A DNA stretch of 64,000 nucleotides from Parietaria judaica (lineage: Eukaryota; Streptophyta; Magnoliopsida; Rosales; Urticaceae): the NCBI GenBank assembly GCA_954871525.1, contig OX940860.1, positions 53,990,724 to 54,054,723 on the forward strand. The letters are read 5' to 3'. The position numbers and the translations under genes were made by a program. The notes under the pieces are model-generated. The model was not told the origin of the DNA and ran no database searches. It saw nothing but the letters and a program-made list of their open reading frames with translations. Below are positions 9,777 through 21,100 of the stretch, one piece after another (position 1 is the stretch's first letter; every line of letters begins with the position of its first letter).

Positions 9777-12352
9777 TCATTTCTTACACATATTTTAAAT
9801 TTTTACACGTACCATGCATATATGTTTTTCTTATTATGGGTGTGTTAATCATTTCTTTATTTTCAAAGAATTTTTTACACTTTCCTATGAAACTACACAA
9901 CTATTCTCCATTCCTAATATATATACAAAAAGAAGGTCACAATATGAACACAACTATTCTCCATTCCTAATTTTTCATATTTTTATATTTTAAGTATGTC
10001 ATTGAATACTATTATTATTTTACAAACTCAATATACATAACAGTCATAACTTACGTTGTTTTAACTTTGTGTATATGAAAAAAATCGTTTGATTTCACCA
10101 TCAATTATAATCTATATCTATATATATATATATATGCGCCAAATCTTGAGTGGTTTACATGGCATAATGAAAAACAAGAGATTCTCCATTCTCATTTTCT
10201 CATAATTTTTATTTATTTTTTACACTAATAATTGATACCACATGTGTATTAGAGTGAAGTGAGTATGCATCGATTATAGATAATAACATACATATTAATC
10301 CATTGATTAATCATATAATAATTTTAAACGTTTACATTTATTATATGCATTCATCTGCTTTTATATTATATGAATCCGGTATGCAAAGTTCAAGGTTTTG
10401 TATATGAATCCATTATAAGAATAAATCTTTCTCAATAAATTATAATTATTGAGCAATCAATCAAAAAATAACATACATATATGCATATGAATCGATCTCC
10501 ATGTTATATGATTATATATATATATATATATATATATGCATAGTATATTACAAATACAGGAAATGTGGATATAGATCATTACAACATATTTTAGTCACTT
10601 ATATAGCTTTACAGAAACTATTTCTCACTAATTATTCTTTTCTCTCATAGTTTATTTTTCAGAGATCTGTCGAAGCACGCGGTCGGTTTCTCATGCTTAT
10701 AAAAATGTATTGATCAAGTCTACGACTCTTCATATTTCACACCCGGTTGGGTAGCTGGTCATGAACAAACTGAATCGGTGGAGGCGAGAAAGATTACGGG
10801 TATCAAAAGTGAGGTAATTTATTTCAATATTTCTCAATTGGTATATATATGATTCTTTAGAGACAAAGGTGCAAAATAGTTGATTCACAATTGAGCCTTT
10901 ATTCACACGAAGGTGGGAAAGATTATGGAGACCAAAACTGAGGTAATCTATATCAATAGTTCTCTAATTTGTAGATATATGATTCTTTAGAGACAAATGT
11001 GCAAAATAGATAATTCACGATTGAGTCTTTATTCACATGAAGGTGAGAAAGATTATGGATATCAAAAGTGAGGTAATCCATGTTCTCTACTTTGTAGATA
11101 TATGTTTCTAATTTGTAGATATATGATTCTTTAAAGACAAATGTGCAAAATAGATAATTCATGACTGAGCCTTTATTCACATGACGGTGAGAAAAATTAC
11201 GAATACTATAAATGAGGTAATCTATTTCAATAGTTCTCTAATTTGTAGATATATTATTCTAATGTGTAGATATATGATTATTTAGAGACAAATATGCAAA
11301 ATAGAAATTTCACGATTGATCCTTTATTCGCACGAAGCGAGAAATATGTCAAATATCATTTTATGATTTGTTTGTGGTTTAATTAATTAATTAATTAATT
11401 AATTACACCATGATCAGTATTGGACTCAATAAGGCATGGGTAGACAGTTCTCTTATAACTTTAACTACCTTTGATATATCAACTTATTAACATCAAATAA
11501 TAAATTTAAATTACTTTTTCACATTTATACATTCACTTTTCTCTAATATAATTACAACATAGAAGGAAACAATGTAAAAACTTTGGTTATGATTTTGACA
11601 CGCTTAGAATTTATTACTTGAAATATTGAAATAATTTAGCAACAAACTGTCAAAAACATTAATTTCTTTGTATTTGAATGTGAATTAGCATTTATTTTAT
11701 TATATGAGACAGTCTTGAAATATTTTCAAGCGATGAGGGTTTAAATTATTCTCATAATAATTAATATATGATGAGAAATCCTATTTTTTCTTGAGGAAGG
11801 TCAAAATTGTTTTAGTTGTTCGTGTTATTCAAATTTTAGAATGTTATTTCAGAAATTTGATGGCACTTTTTTTTTTTTTTTGTGGATGTCTTCTAACTTT
11901 CTAAGTATGATGATATTTTGATAAATTTAGGATATTTTTGTTAAGAAATTCAAATTAAAAAGTAATTTAATGACCTAAGTATAAGGCATAAAACCTAACA
12001 AAAAATATTATTACATCCTGTTATAGTTGTCTAATTTATATACAACATGTCAATGATTTACTTTATTAAACTAAGATGCACTCTTCTATTCGTAGACTAC
12101 ATTGTCAGTTATTTTATAAATAAATATTTTTTTATGGATTTATTTTTCTTTTTAAATTACAATGTATTTATTTATATTTAATAAACATTTGACGGTAAAA
12201 TTACCTTATAAATCAACGGTTTTTCAGATCGCTTTGAATATAATTCTTTCTATTACAACACCCAATTTATAGAATTAATTTATCCAATATTTCATTTATA
12301 TTTAAACGAGATATTTTCTCGCCATCGCGCGAAGCGCGGTTATGTCCACTAG
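9039..12352 (+). mobile_element. Non-autonomous Helitron
   Basis: The 5' end TCTATATATATATAAAAGG follows an A (9038). The 3' end is CTAG (12349-12352) followed by T (12353), giving the A/T host junction with no target duplication. About 10 bp before the 3' end lies a GC-rich hairpin (CGCGCGAAGCGCG near 12325-12337) in otherwise AT-rich DNA. These are the textbook Helitron signatures. I see no Rep/helicase ORF, so it is non-autonomous. It contains AT microsatellites (about 9738-9772 and 10513-10538), a tandem repeat at 10779-11350 and an internal Helitron-like 5' end near 10111. Confidence 0.82.
10779..11350 (+). repeat. Tandem repeat, about 4 copies of about 130 bp
   Basis: Four diverged copies of a roughly 130-145-bp unit begin at about 10779, 10909, 11039 and 11184, each recognisable by GAGAAAGATTA...GAGGTAAT and GACAAATGTGCAAAATAGA. 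A fifth partial start is near 11334. They lie inside the Helitron. The copies differ by small indels, so the array is not recent. Confidence 0.8.
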
Positions 12353-12368
12353 TAATATTTAAAGAGAC

Positions 12369-12470
12369 AGGTTGGTTGACATAAATTTTAAGGACACAGA
12401 GAGTCATGTATTGTGATGTGAATCTGTGGATATTCATGACTATAACCTAACGCAAAGACGTTACCGAAGC
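12369..12470 (+). pseudogene. CDK-like kinase exon fragment (inverted copy)
   Basis: After an AG acceptor-like ACAG, the frame reads LVDINFKDTESHVL, then a stop, then CESVDIHDYN. This resembles the CDK segment with the hinge motif (LYLVFEYxDxDL in the family) and matches the minus-strand exon near 7085-7105 at DNA level. It sits 16 bp beyond the Helitron 3' end in opposite orientation to the fragment at 8946-8972. The match is short and the in-frame stop indicates decay. Confidence 0.4.
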
Positions 12471-12475
12471 AAATT

Positions 12476-12480
<5 letters not shown>

Positions 12481-12514
<34 letters not shown>
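12481..12514. repeat. (AT)n microsatellite
   Basis: A pure AT dinucleotide run of about 34 bp next to the Athila insertion region. No gene is associated. Confidence 0.9.
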
Positions 12515-12518
<4 letters not shown>

Positions 12519-12623
12519 AATGCGTAAAAATGACTTTAACTTAGAGTCGGATCCAAGGTTCGGGTCCCGAGCCGGACCCGCTGAACACGTGGATAATTGA
12601 ATGCTGAGTCAATGCGGGTTGAC

Positions 12624-13997
12624 TGTTGCGTAAAATCTCGCAAGTATACGAGTCGCTTCAAGTAATAAAGTGATAAATAGAGTATCGTCTCCACGAGGAC
12701 TAAGTTAGTGACAATTAATTTCTCAAAAATTCAGTTTTTATAAAATTGATAAAATTGGGTTTTTGGTTTTTGTATCAATGCAAGATAACGTAAACTAAGC
12801 GTGAACAACCAACGAGATTACGAGGAAAAACAGAGATTGATTTTTAAATTAATCGAGCAACTAGGATTATCGATTTCCCTTCAATTCCAATGTCTAAATG
12901 AAATATTATGTGACTGCTACAGCTATTGCTATGACGAATATCAACTTTCAGCTTTTTGACTTATGAGCAAACCTCTTCCGAGCGCCTACTACTAACGATT
13001 TGTTCGAATCAATAGATATATTCCTATACCATCTATTCGTGCAAATCCAATTTTCCACGATACTTGATCTAAGCTATATAAGATTCACATATATTCCTAT
13101 ACTAGAATCTCATAAAATCCAAGCGGTATTCAAGCTAAATTAACCCTTTCGGTCATTAATCTAAGCCTAAACACTCTAATCAAGAGACGGTTCTTCCCTA
13201 GAATAGAGAGTAATGTTTATCACACAAGGATAAAAAGATTGAAATAAGCATAGCAATAACTAATCACAATTATAATGACATTTGAAATTAAAGTTCCATC
13301 AATAATCCTAGCTAAGAAATTAGCTCATGTTCTCACAAAATGAAATGCAATCCAACATTATAATGAATAACATAAACATGTTCACAAGGTGAGAAAATGG
13401 ACTATTGATTTTGATGAAGAGTTGATGAAGAAAAGGGGCTCAAATCGTCACTCCAAGCTCCTTTCCAAATCTGATTTTTCGCTCCCAGACTTTGCTATGG
13501 CGATCGCTACGGCAGTCTGGCGAAACGACTTCCTTGAAACGATCACCGGCAATGAGTTCCGTTCTTCTCCAAAGCTCCGTTTTCTCCTCTGTTTTCTGCG
13601 TTTTTCTTCTGTATTTTCCCCCTTTCCTCTTTTGTGGTGGCTGCTGCTTCCTTTCTTGGCTCCCATCTCCCCCAAAAGGATGTTGCCCTAGGTGACATGG
13701 CCTTCCCAAAATGGAGGAATGTGGTCCAACAATCTAGTGATGACATGTGGAAAGTGACTCACAAGATGTGGTCCATGAAATAATCAGCCAAACAACAAAG
13801 TTTAATCACCATTTCTTACTATTTTGCCCCTACTCACTATTTTAGACACACAATATTCAAGAGCTTAATTTCTTCAACCAATAAAAACTAGACAAGAAAC
13901 TAAGACAAAACATAATAAAACACAAGACATATACTCTTAAATTCACAATAAATTAAGCACAAGGGTGCCAAAATTATCACTTATTATCCCGTTATCA
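12624..13997 (-). repeat. 3' LTR of the Athila element
   Basis: This LTR of about 1374 bp is followed by the polypurine tract (complement of 13998-14013). The small ORFs inside it occur identically in the other LTR and are not genes. Confidence 0.96.
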
Positions 13998-15576
13998 CAC
14001 CCCCAAACTTAAGTCATTGCTCGTCCTCGAGCGATGCCCAACAAAAACAAAAACTATCCTAGACACTAAAACACACTACGTAAAAGCTAACAAAAAGAAA
14101 AACTACAATTCAAAGTGAGGTTGCAATTAACTTATTCACTACAAGAAAGGGATTGCTCTCAGAGATTGATTAATTTGTGTTTTGTTCAATGCAAGTCAAC
14201 ACACCTTTTCATGTGCAAAAAATTTTGAATCAAAGAAATTCTTCTCGTGCAAATTCTGTGCTTAGAGGTAGTGGTTCATACGCTGCCCCTCAAATGAATG
14301 CAAACATCTCCCTAAACACCCGATTTCCTCAATCAAATAAGGTCTCGGTCCTCAAGCTTAAATATGTTTTCATATGTTGACGCAATGGCTTCCTCTCCAC
14401 TAATGTAGACAAACAATCAACAAAAGATCAAAAGGACTTTTAAGGGCTGGAATTTTTGGTTTTTTGGCTACGGTGAGAGGTTAATGAAAGATTTTGAATT
14501 GGTTTTCCACACCTTTGCGCTTTTCACTCTCTAAGATTCCCAAGAATTTCCCTAATTTTTCCTTATCAAGCCCCAAATAGTTTCTTAGTTTTGCCATTGA
14601 CTAAAGCTTACGGGAATCAAGATTTTTTTTTTTTTTCTTCTTCTTCTTTTCTTGATGTAGCACTCAGGGCAGCAACAAACTTTTATTTTCCCGTTTATGA
14701 TTTGACTTTGCACAACATGTCAATGGCAAACTCTCTAATATGGACTTATTTTATCACTTTCCCTTCTTTTTTTTTTACTTGCACTCTCACTTTTTCACCC
14801 CCTTTTCCCCCAAACTTATCGTTCACACACTCTTGTATTTGTCCTGTCTTCACCCCTCACTCCTAGAGAGATCAAGGCGCAAAGGTATTGTGAAACGGGT
14901 TTATGATGTAAGGATGGTGAATGATGATGAGTGATGGGTTTTTTTCTCGGTTCGTCATGGTGGATATGGGAATGTATTTTTAATGTTTGGAAAGATGAAA
15001 ATTGAACGCCTAAATCATTTCTTCCGTTTTCATGTTTGTCATGGGATTTCGCCTCAAGGAAGACCATTACACAATTCTAGAAACTTAAACTCTCTCAAGA
15101 TGCCTAGTTATCTTTTCGGGTCACAAAGCGTTTTCGGTTAAGCTCACACCATTCTTGGAACAACGCACTATTTCTACCCCTAATTACATTATTAACACTC
15201 AAAAGATTTCTAAGATTTAAAAAAAAAAATCACATTTGGAAGGCGAGCCGACTAACATGTATATATGTGATATTATTATTAATAAATCTTCATCCTAGAG
15301 CCCCAATCTCGCTAATGTTTTTAAGATAACTACAACCTCAAAATAAAGACACAAAATAAACTAACAAAGACTCAATACTAATCTAAACTCACAAGTTTAC
15401 CTAAAATACCCCCAAACTTTGAAAGGAACAATGTCCTCATTGTTTTTGGGCAACAAAAATACTAACGAAATCTAAGACACTAAACTAAATGACAAGGACA
15501 GAAAAAAGACAAACATAAAAACAAAACAGAATAAAATATGGTTCAAGATGCTCCCTGTTGTCGTGTTGTTTGAGGT
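13998..15576 (-). other. Athila 3' non-coding region with polypurine tract
   Basis: About 1.6 kb lies between the stop of the third ORF and the 3' LTR. It contains the polypurine tract at its left end, pyrimidine/purine-rich tracts (for example 14620-14650) and no convincing coding sequence. Long non-coding 3' regions are normal in Athila elements. Confidence 0.8.
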
Positions 15577-16770
15577 CTAAGTGCGTCGTTGGCTGCCCCT
15601 TCGAGTTGCCGGTGCCGATGACTGTCGTTTTTGGGCTCTCCTTGTCTTTGGGGCAGATTCTTCAAGCTGTTCGGAGCCTTCGGATTCGTCACTTTTCTCT
15701 GAGGAATTCGCCTTACTTTCTTCTTGTTTTTGCCCAAAGTATGGCACATCGTCAAGCGGCCTCTTGCATAGTTCCGAAAGAGCTTTTAGGAACCCGTCGT
15801 TCACGGCTCCTTGATACTGAAAATAATCATTCACAAGGCTCTTGAATTTGTCAGACTCCTCCCTTTGTTGGCGATTTTCTTCAATTAAGCGCAGCACGGC
15901 CAGCTCCAACGGATTTCCGGAGTTTGTCGATTTTCGCTTTTTAGTAAGGATGCGCAACACCGTGTTTCTTTTTCTCGGGTTGTCGACTATGACTTTCTCC
16001 TTCTTGTCGTCAACCTCTATTCCATGCTCGCGACATAAGTTCGTGATTAAGCACGGAAAAACAAGGCGGTCGGAGGTCTTCGATTGGCAGCCCATTAATG
16101 CCTCCCGGACCACTCTGCCGACACTGATTTTCTTTCCGTCAAGCACCGATGCTAATAAGTTGAACTGATGCACGTCGATGGTTGTATTGTGCATGGTTGG
16201 AGACAAATCGGTCCGAAAGAAACTGTACCAAAGACGGGCTATCGGCTTTAACTTTTCTGTCGGCAATGCGCTTTCTTCCTCCTCCCATATGGTTCCTTCT
16301 TCGAAATACTTCCCGACCGATGCTTGGAAAGATTCCTCGGAAGGAACGGCATCAAGGATGTCGTCGGTGGCCGTGATCCCAAAGAAACGGTTTATGCTTC
16401 CTTCGTCTATTGGAATTTGAACTCCTCGAACCAAAACGTTTTGTTGAGTTGAGTTATTAAGGTTCTTGTAGAATTCCCGAACCACCACGGGATTGTGAGC
16501 TTCGGAAAAACTGCATAGCTTCTCCCATTTAAGCGCGCTTATCATCGCATTAATCTCGGCCGCGTACTTGCACGTTCCACTCTTGCTTAAAACCATTCCT
16601 CTTTCTAATATAAATCGCCGCTTGTCGACTTGTCGACCTCTCAAGGTTGTCTCGGGAGAAACCTCGTTGATGGGAGCGGGTGGAATCTGAGAGCCGTTTC
16701 GCTGCTCCGACGAGTCGGTGCACTGTGTATCGCGAGCTGTGCGGCGAGCTGATGCCTTAGTACGGGCCAT
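15577..16770 (-). CDS. Athila third (env-position) ORF, putative plant transposon protein domain
   Basis: This 397-residue intact ORF sits between pol and the 3' LTR, where Athila elements carry an env-like gene. It has no signal peptide or convincing membrane segment, so an envelope role is not supported. The N terminus is MARTKASARRTARDTQ, basic and similar to the histone H3 tail. The middle (VRGVQIPIDEGSINRFFGI; IARLWYSFFRTDLSPTMHNT; RLVFPCLITNLCREHGIEVD) matches the family generally annotated as putative plant transposon protein. Residues about 260-300 (RKRNTVLRILTKKRKS) look like a nuclear signal. The tail is charged and ends in a basic stretch. The first ATG was chosen because it opens the frame and no other upstream ATG is in frame. 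Function is unknown. Confidence 0.85.
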   Translation of the reverse strand: MARTKASARRTARDTQCTDSSEQRNGSQIPPAPINEVSPETTLRGRQVDKRRFILERGMVLSKSGTCKYAAEINAMISALKWEKLCSFSEAHNPVVVREFYKNLNNSTQQNVLVRGVQIPIDEGSINRFFGITATDDILDAVPSEESFQASVGKYFEEGTIWEEEESALPTEKLKPIARLWYSFFRTDLSPTMHNTTIDVHQFNLLASVLDGKKISVGRVVREALMGCQSKTSDRLVFPCLITNLCREHGIEVDDKKEKVIVDNPRKRNTVLRILTKKRKSTNSGNPLELAVLRLIEENRQQREESDKFKSLVNDYFQYQGAVNDGFLKALSELCKRPLDDVPYFGQKQEESKANSSEKSDESEGSEQLEESAPKTRRAQKRQSSAPATRRGSQRRT

Positions 16771-17142
16771 AATCTAGCAATTCCCGTATGTATCCGAGCA
16801 ATTCCAATCAACCAAATATCTCCAATTCCCGCATGTACGAACCTGAGTTGCTCGAGATTGACGAGTGAGAATGAGGAGCTGCTGCGCACGATTCCAACGA
16901 CCGAAGGTTAGGGCTTTTGCAGCGAGCAACTCTGAGAACTGGCGGAGCTTCTGCGTAGCACGGTGAGCGACTCTGAGAATGGCGGAAAGACAGAGGATTC
17001 GCGACGGAGATTGAGGGCGATGAAGCTTCGCTGCGATGGGAAATGGCTGTGGAGATTTAGGGCTTTGTCTGTGAAGTTTCTTGGCTCAGAGGGGAAGACG
17101 AAGGCTGTTCGTCGATGCTCAGTGAAGTGAAGAGAGGAGAAG

Positions 17143-17305
17143 AGTGTTGTGGGTCCCACGTGAATTTTTGTTTGTGGCTGATATAATTAAATCAAATGGG
17201 CCCTTTTCTTTGTAATTCTTTTACTTTTGGGCCCATTTACATTCAAATAAAATCAGCCACAATTTTCCTTTCCGAATTTTTGGGAGGAATGGGACCCACA
17301 ACACT
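17143..17305. repeat. Imperfect inverted repeat (hairpin) inside the Athila element
   Basis: The ends AGTGTTGTGGGTCCCA (17143-17158) and its complement (17290-17305) are inverted. The arms continue inward through TTGTGGCTGAT and AAATGGGCCC to a short loop. It lies between pol and the third ORF. It could be a small inserted MITE or a regulatory stem. Confidence 0.75.
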
Positions 17306-17524
17306 TAAATACGCTCAGTCACACGCAAAACTCGAAGCTCTTTCGATCCTGAAGTCTTAATTGTCATAGCAATACTGTGGCGACCCCTGTTTTCTTCATT
17401 ATACTGTCCGGGACCTTGTGGCATGAATAATAATAGAAACAAAACTAAAAACTAAAAATTAAACTGAGGGTTGTCTCCCTCCAAGCGCTTGTTTTAACGT
17501 CGACGGCCCGACGTTCATCGCTTC

Positions 17525-18079
17525 TCACGGGTCACCAAGAGTCATCGTGACTTTGTTTCGGTCCACTTCCTTGCCCAAATAGTGCTTCACCCGTTGGCCA
17601 TTGACCTTGAATTTTTTTCCCGTTTCTTCATTCCGGAGCTTGACAGTACCGTAGGGAAACACTTGAATTATCTCAAATGGCCCGGACCACCTTGATTTCA
17701 ATTTTCCGGGGAACAATTTCAATCTTGAATTGAACAACAAAACTTGTTGTCTAACTTCAAATTCCCGGTGTTGGATCTTACGATCATGCCATCGCTTTGT
17801 TTTTTCTTTGTAGAGCTTAGCATTCTCGTATGAAAACAGCCGTGTTTCTTCCAACTCTAGCAATTGTAACATCCGATGCTCGCCCGCGGCTTGTAGATCC
17901 ATGTTGAGCTTCCTCGTGGCCCAATACGCCTTATGCTCCAATTCTAACGGTAGATGACACGCTTTTCCGTAGACCAATCGATACGGCGACATTCCGAGAG
18001 GAGTCTTGAAAGCTGTCCGATATGCCCATAAAGCGTCATCTAGCCGTAGAGACCAATCTTTCCTATTCGGATTCACCAC
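17525..18079 (-). CDS. Athila integrase C-terminal part
   Basis: This 184-residue continuation is in the same frame as gag-pol, after the TAA at 18134-18136. It includes [20 protein letters not shown] and [20 protein letters not shown], the classical end of Gypsy integrase cores, and [18 protein letters not shown] of the C-terminal chromatin/DNA-binding region. It terminates 750 bp before the third ORF. Confidence 0.92.
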   Translation of the reverse strand: MVNPNRKDWSLRLDDALWAYRTAFKTPLGMSPYRLVYGKACHLPLELEHKAYWATRKLNMDLQAAGEHRMLQLLELEETRLFSYENAKLYKEKTKRWHDRKIQHREFEVRQQVLLFNSRLKLFPGKLKSRWSGPFEIIQVFPYGTVKLRNEETGKKFKVNGQRVKHYLGKEVDRNKVTMTLGDP

Positions 18080-18133
18080 CTTTTCGAGGATGGATTTAAT
18101 TTCTCTATTGGAGAGTTCAACTTGCTCATTCGT

Positions 18134-21100
18134 TTACGGGTGATATGCCATGGCGAGCTTGTGCCGAATTCCGTATTTTGCCAATATTCCTTCAAATTGC
18201 TTGCTTGTGAAGTGAGTCCCTTCGTCGCTAATGATAGCCCGAGGAGTCCCAAAACGAGTGAAGATATTCCGTTGCAAGAATTTGACGACCACTTTTGAAT
18301 CATTTGTCGGAAAGGCTGCCGCTTCCACCCATTTGGATACATAGTCGACCGCGACTAAGATATACTCTTGACCGTACGATGGCGGAAATGGTCCCATGAA
18401 GTCAATCCCCCAAACGTCAAATAATTCGACTTCGAGAATGTTGTTAAGTGGCATCTCGTGTCTTTGAGATATGTTGCCGACTCTTTGGCACCGATCACAT
18501 CTCTTGACAAAAGCTTGAGCATCCTTGAACAGAGAAGGCCAAAAATACCCAGATTGGAGCACTTTTGCCGCTGTCCTTAGCCCGCCAAAATGTCCTCCGT
18601 ACGGGGCTGCGTGACATTGTTCGAGAATATCGCCTATTTCTTCATCCGGAACACAACGGCGCAATATTTGATCAGCGCACTGCTTGTACAGATATGGTTC
18701 ATCCCAGTAGTAGTTTTTCACATCATGGAAGAATTTCTTTAAGGGCTGGCCCTTAACATCGGGTGGAGTTAACCCGCTCACCAAATAATTCACGAAATCA
18801 GCATACCAGGGCGCTGTGGCAGTCTGTACAGCAAACAACTTTTCATCGGGGAATGAGTCACGGATTTCATCGCTAAATTTTGGATCACCTCCTTCTTCAA
18901 GGCGTGATAGATGATCAGCCACTTGATTCTCCGTGCCTTTTTTATCTCGGATTTCCAAATCGAATTCTTGAAGGAGTAGCACCCATCGAATAAGCCGCGG
19001 TTTGGCGTCCTTCTTGGAGATGAGATACTTGATTGCTGAGTGGTCGGTGTATACAACCACTTTGGTTCCAACGAGATACGCTCGAAATTTGTCAAAGGCA
19101 AAGACCACCGCTAAGAGCTCTTTCTCGGTAGTCGTGTAATTCAATTGAGCATCGATGAGCGTCTTGCTCGCATAGTAAATGGAGTGGAATATCTTCTCTT
19201 TTCGTTGGCCAAGCACGGCTCCAACCGCATAATCGCTAGCGTCGCACATCAATTCGAAGGGTAGGGTCCAATCCAGTACTATAACTATGGGGGCTGTAAC
19301 AAGGGCTGCCTTTAAGGCGACAAACGCTTCCTCACACTCCTTCGTAAACTCGAATTTTCGATTCAACTCGAGCAATGAACAAAGGGGTTTAGAGATCTTT
19401 GAAAAATCTCTAATAAATCTTCGATAGAATCCCGCGTGACCCAAAAAACTTCGAATCCCTTTCACCGTAGTTGGCGGTGGTAGTTTCTCGATCACCTCCA
19501 CTTTTGCACGGTCCACCTCTATGCCCTTGTTTGAAATCCGATGTCCCAAAACGATTCCCTCTTGCACCATGAATTGGCATTTTTCCCAATTAAGGACTAA
19601 ATTTGTTTTTTCACATCTTTCTAGCACCTTCTCAAGATTTTCCAAACAACTTTCAAATGATTCTCCAATAACCGAGAAGTCGTCCATGAACACCTCAAGT
19701 GAATCTTCCACCATGTCCGAGAATATCGACATCATACATCGTTGGAAAGTCGCCGGGGCGTTGCATAATCTAAAAGGCATTCTTCGGAAGGCGAACGTAC
19801 CGTATGGGCATGTGAAAGTGGTCTTTTCTTGGTCCTCCGGTGCGATCGAAATTTGATTGTACCCCGAGTACCCATCGAGGAAGCAATAGTATTCCTTTCC
19901 GGCTAATCTATCGAGCATTTGATCAATAAACGGCAGCGGGTAGTGATCTTTCCGAGTCACTTTGTTGAGCTTCCGATAATCCATACATACCCGCCAACCG
20001 GTGACCATTCTTGTTGGAATTAATTCATTCTTCTCGTTGGTTATCACGGTTACGCCACCTTTCTTCGGGACACATTGCACGGGGCTGACCCACGAGCTGT
20101 CCGAGATGGGATAGATGATTCCGGCATCGAGCCACTTGATAATTTCTTTCTTCACGACCTCTTTCATGACGGGATTAAGGCGCCTCTGCTGCTCAACAGA
20201 GTTGCTACAGCAGTCCTCCAGCAAGATTTTGTGCATACAAATCGAAGGGCTGATTCCCGTAATATCCGCCATGGTCCATCCGATTGCTTTCTTGTGCCGT
20301 TTCAACACGTCGAGTAGCTTGTTTTCTTTGTTGAATCCCAACGAAGATGAGATAATGACAGGTAAAGTCTCCTCGTTCCCCAAGTAAACATACTTTAAAT
20401 GAGATGGCAATTGCTTCAATTCGAGTGTCGGCGGCTCAACAATAGACGGCTTCGAGGGCTGTCCAGTTCGCTCTCCCATCCCTATCGCTTCAAAGTTCCG
20501 TGTAAACTTGCTATTTTGAGGCTTAGATTCCACCCAAGTGATTTGGGCTTCTTCCCCATCACTCATTTCTTCAAGTTCCTCAAGTGACGGAATCCCAATT
20601 TCGTCTCGGCACGCTTGCTTCCGAAAACTTTCTTCCACAATAGAGTCAATAATACTAATTGAGGAACAATCTTCAATCTCATCGGGGTAGTTCATGGCAT
20701 TAAGCACATTAAATGTGATTTTTTCCTCATTCACTCTCATCGTGAGCTCACCCTTTTCGACGTCTATTAGAGCCCTCCCGGTTGCTAGAAATGGGCGTCC
20801 AAGTATCATCGGAACTTCCTTGTCGGCTTCAAAATCGAGGATGATAAAATCCGCTGGAAAAATAAATTTGTCCACCCGAACCAAAACATCTTCGATTTTT
20901 CCTTCCGGGCGAGCAATTGATCGATCCGCTAGTTGCAACGTCAATGTGGTTGGTCTTGCCTCACCAATTCCCAATCTCTTGAACATAGACATCGGCATAA
21001 GGTTGATGCTCGCTCCCAAGTCACAAAGTGCGCGCCCAACGTCCTTGCCACCAATCGAGCACGGTATCGTGAAGCTTCCCGGATCTTTGAGTTTCGGCGG

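Noticed and set aside
13389..13709. ORFs of 67-100 residues on both strands, repeated at 24012-24332
   Set aside because: They occur identically in both Athila LTRs and have no family features; they are LTR sequence, not genes.
15577..16770. Viral-type envelope protein in the Athila element
   Set aside because: Only the position is env-like; no signal peptide, transmembrane segment or glycoprotein features are visible.
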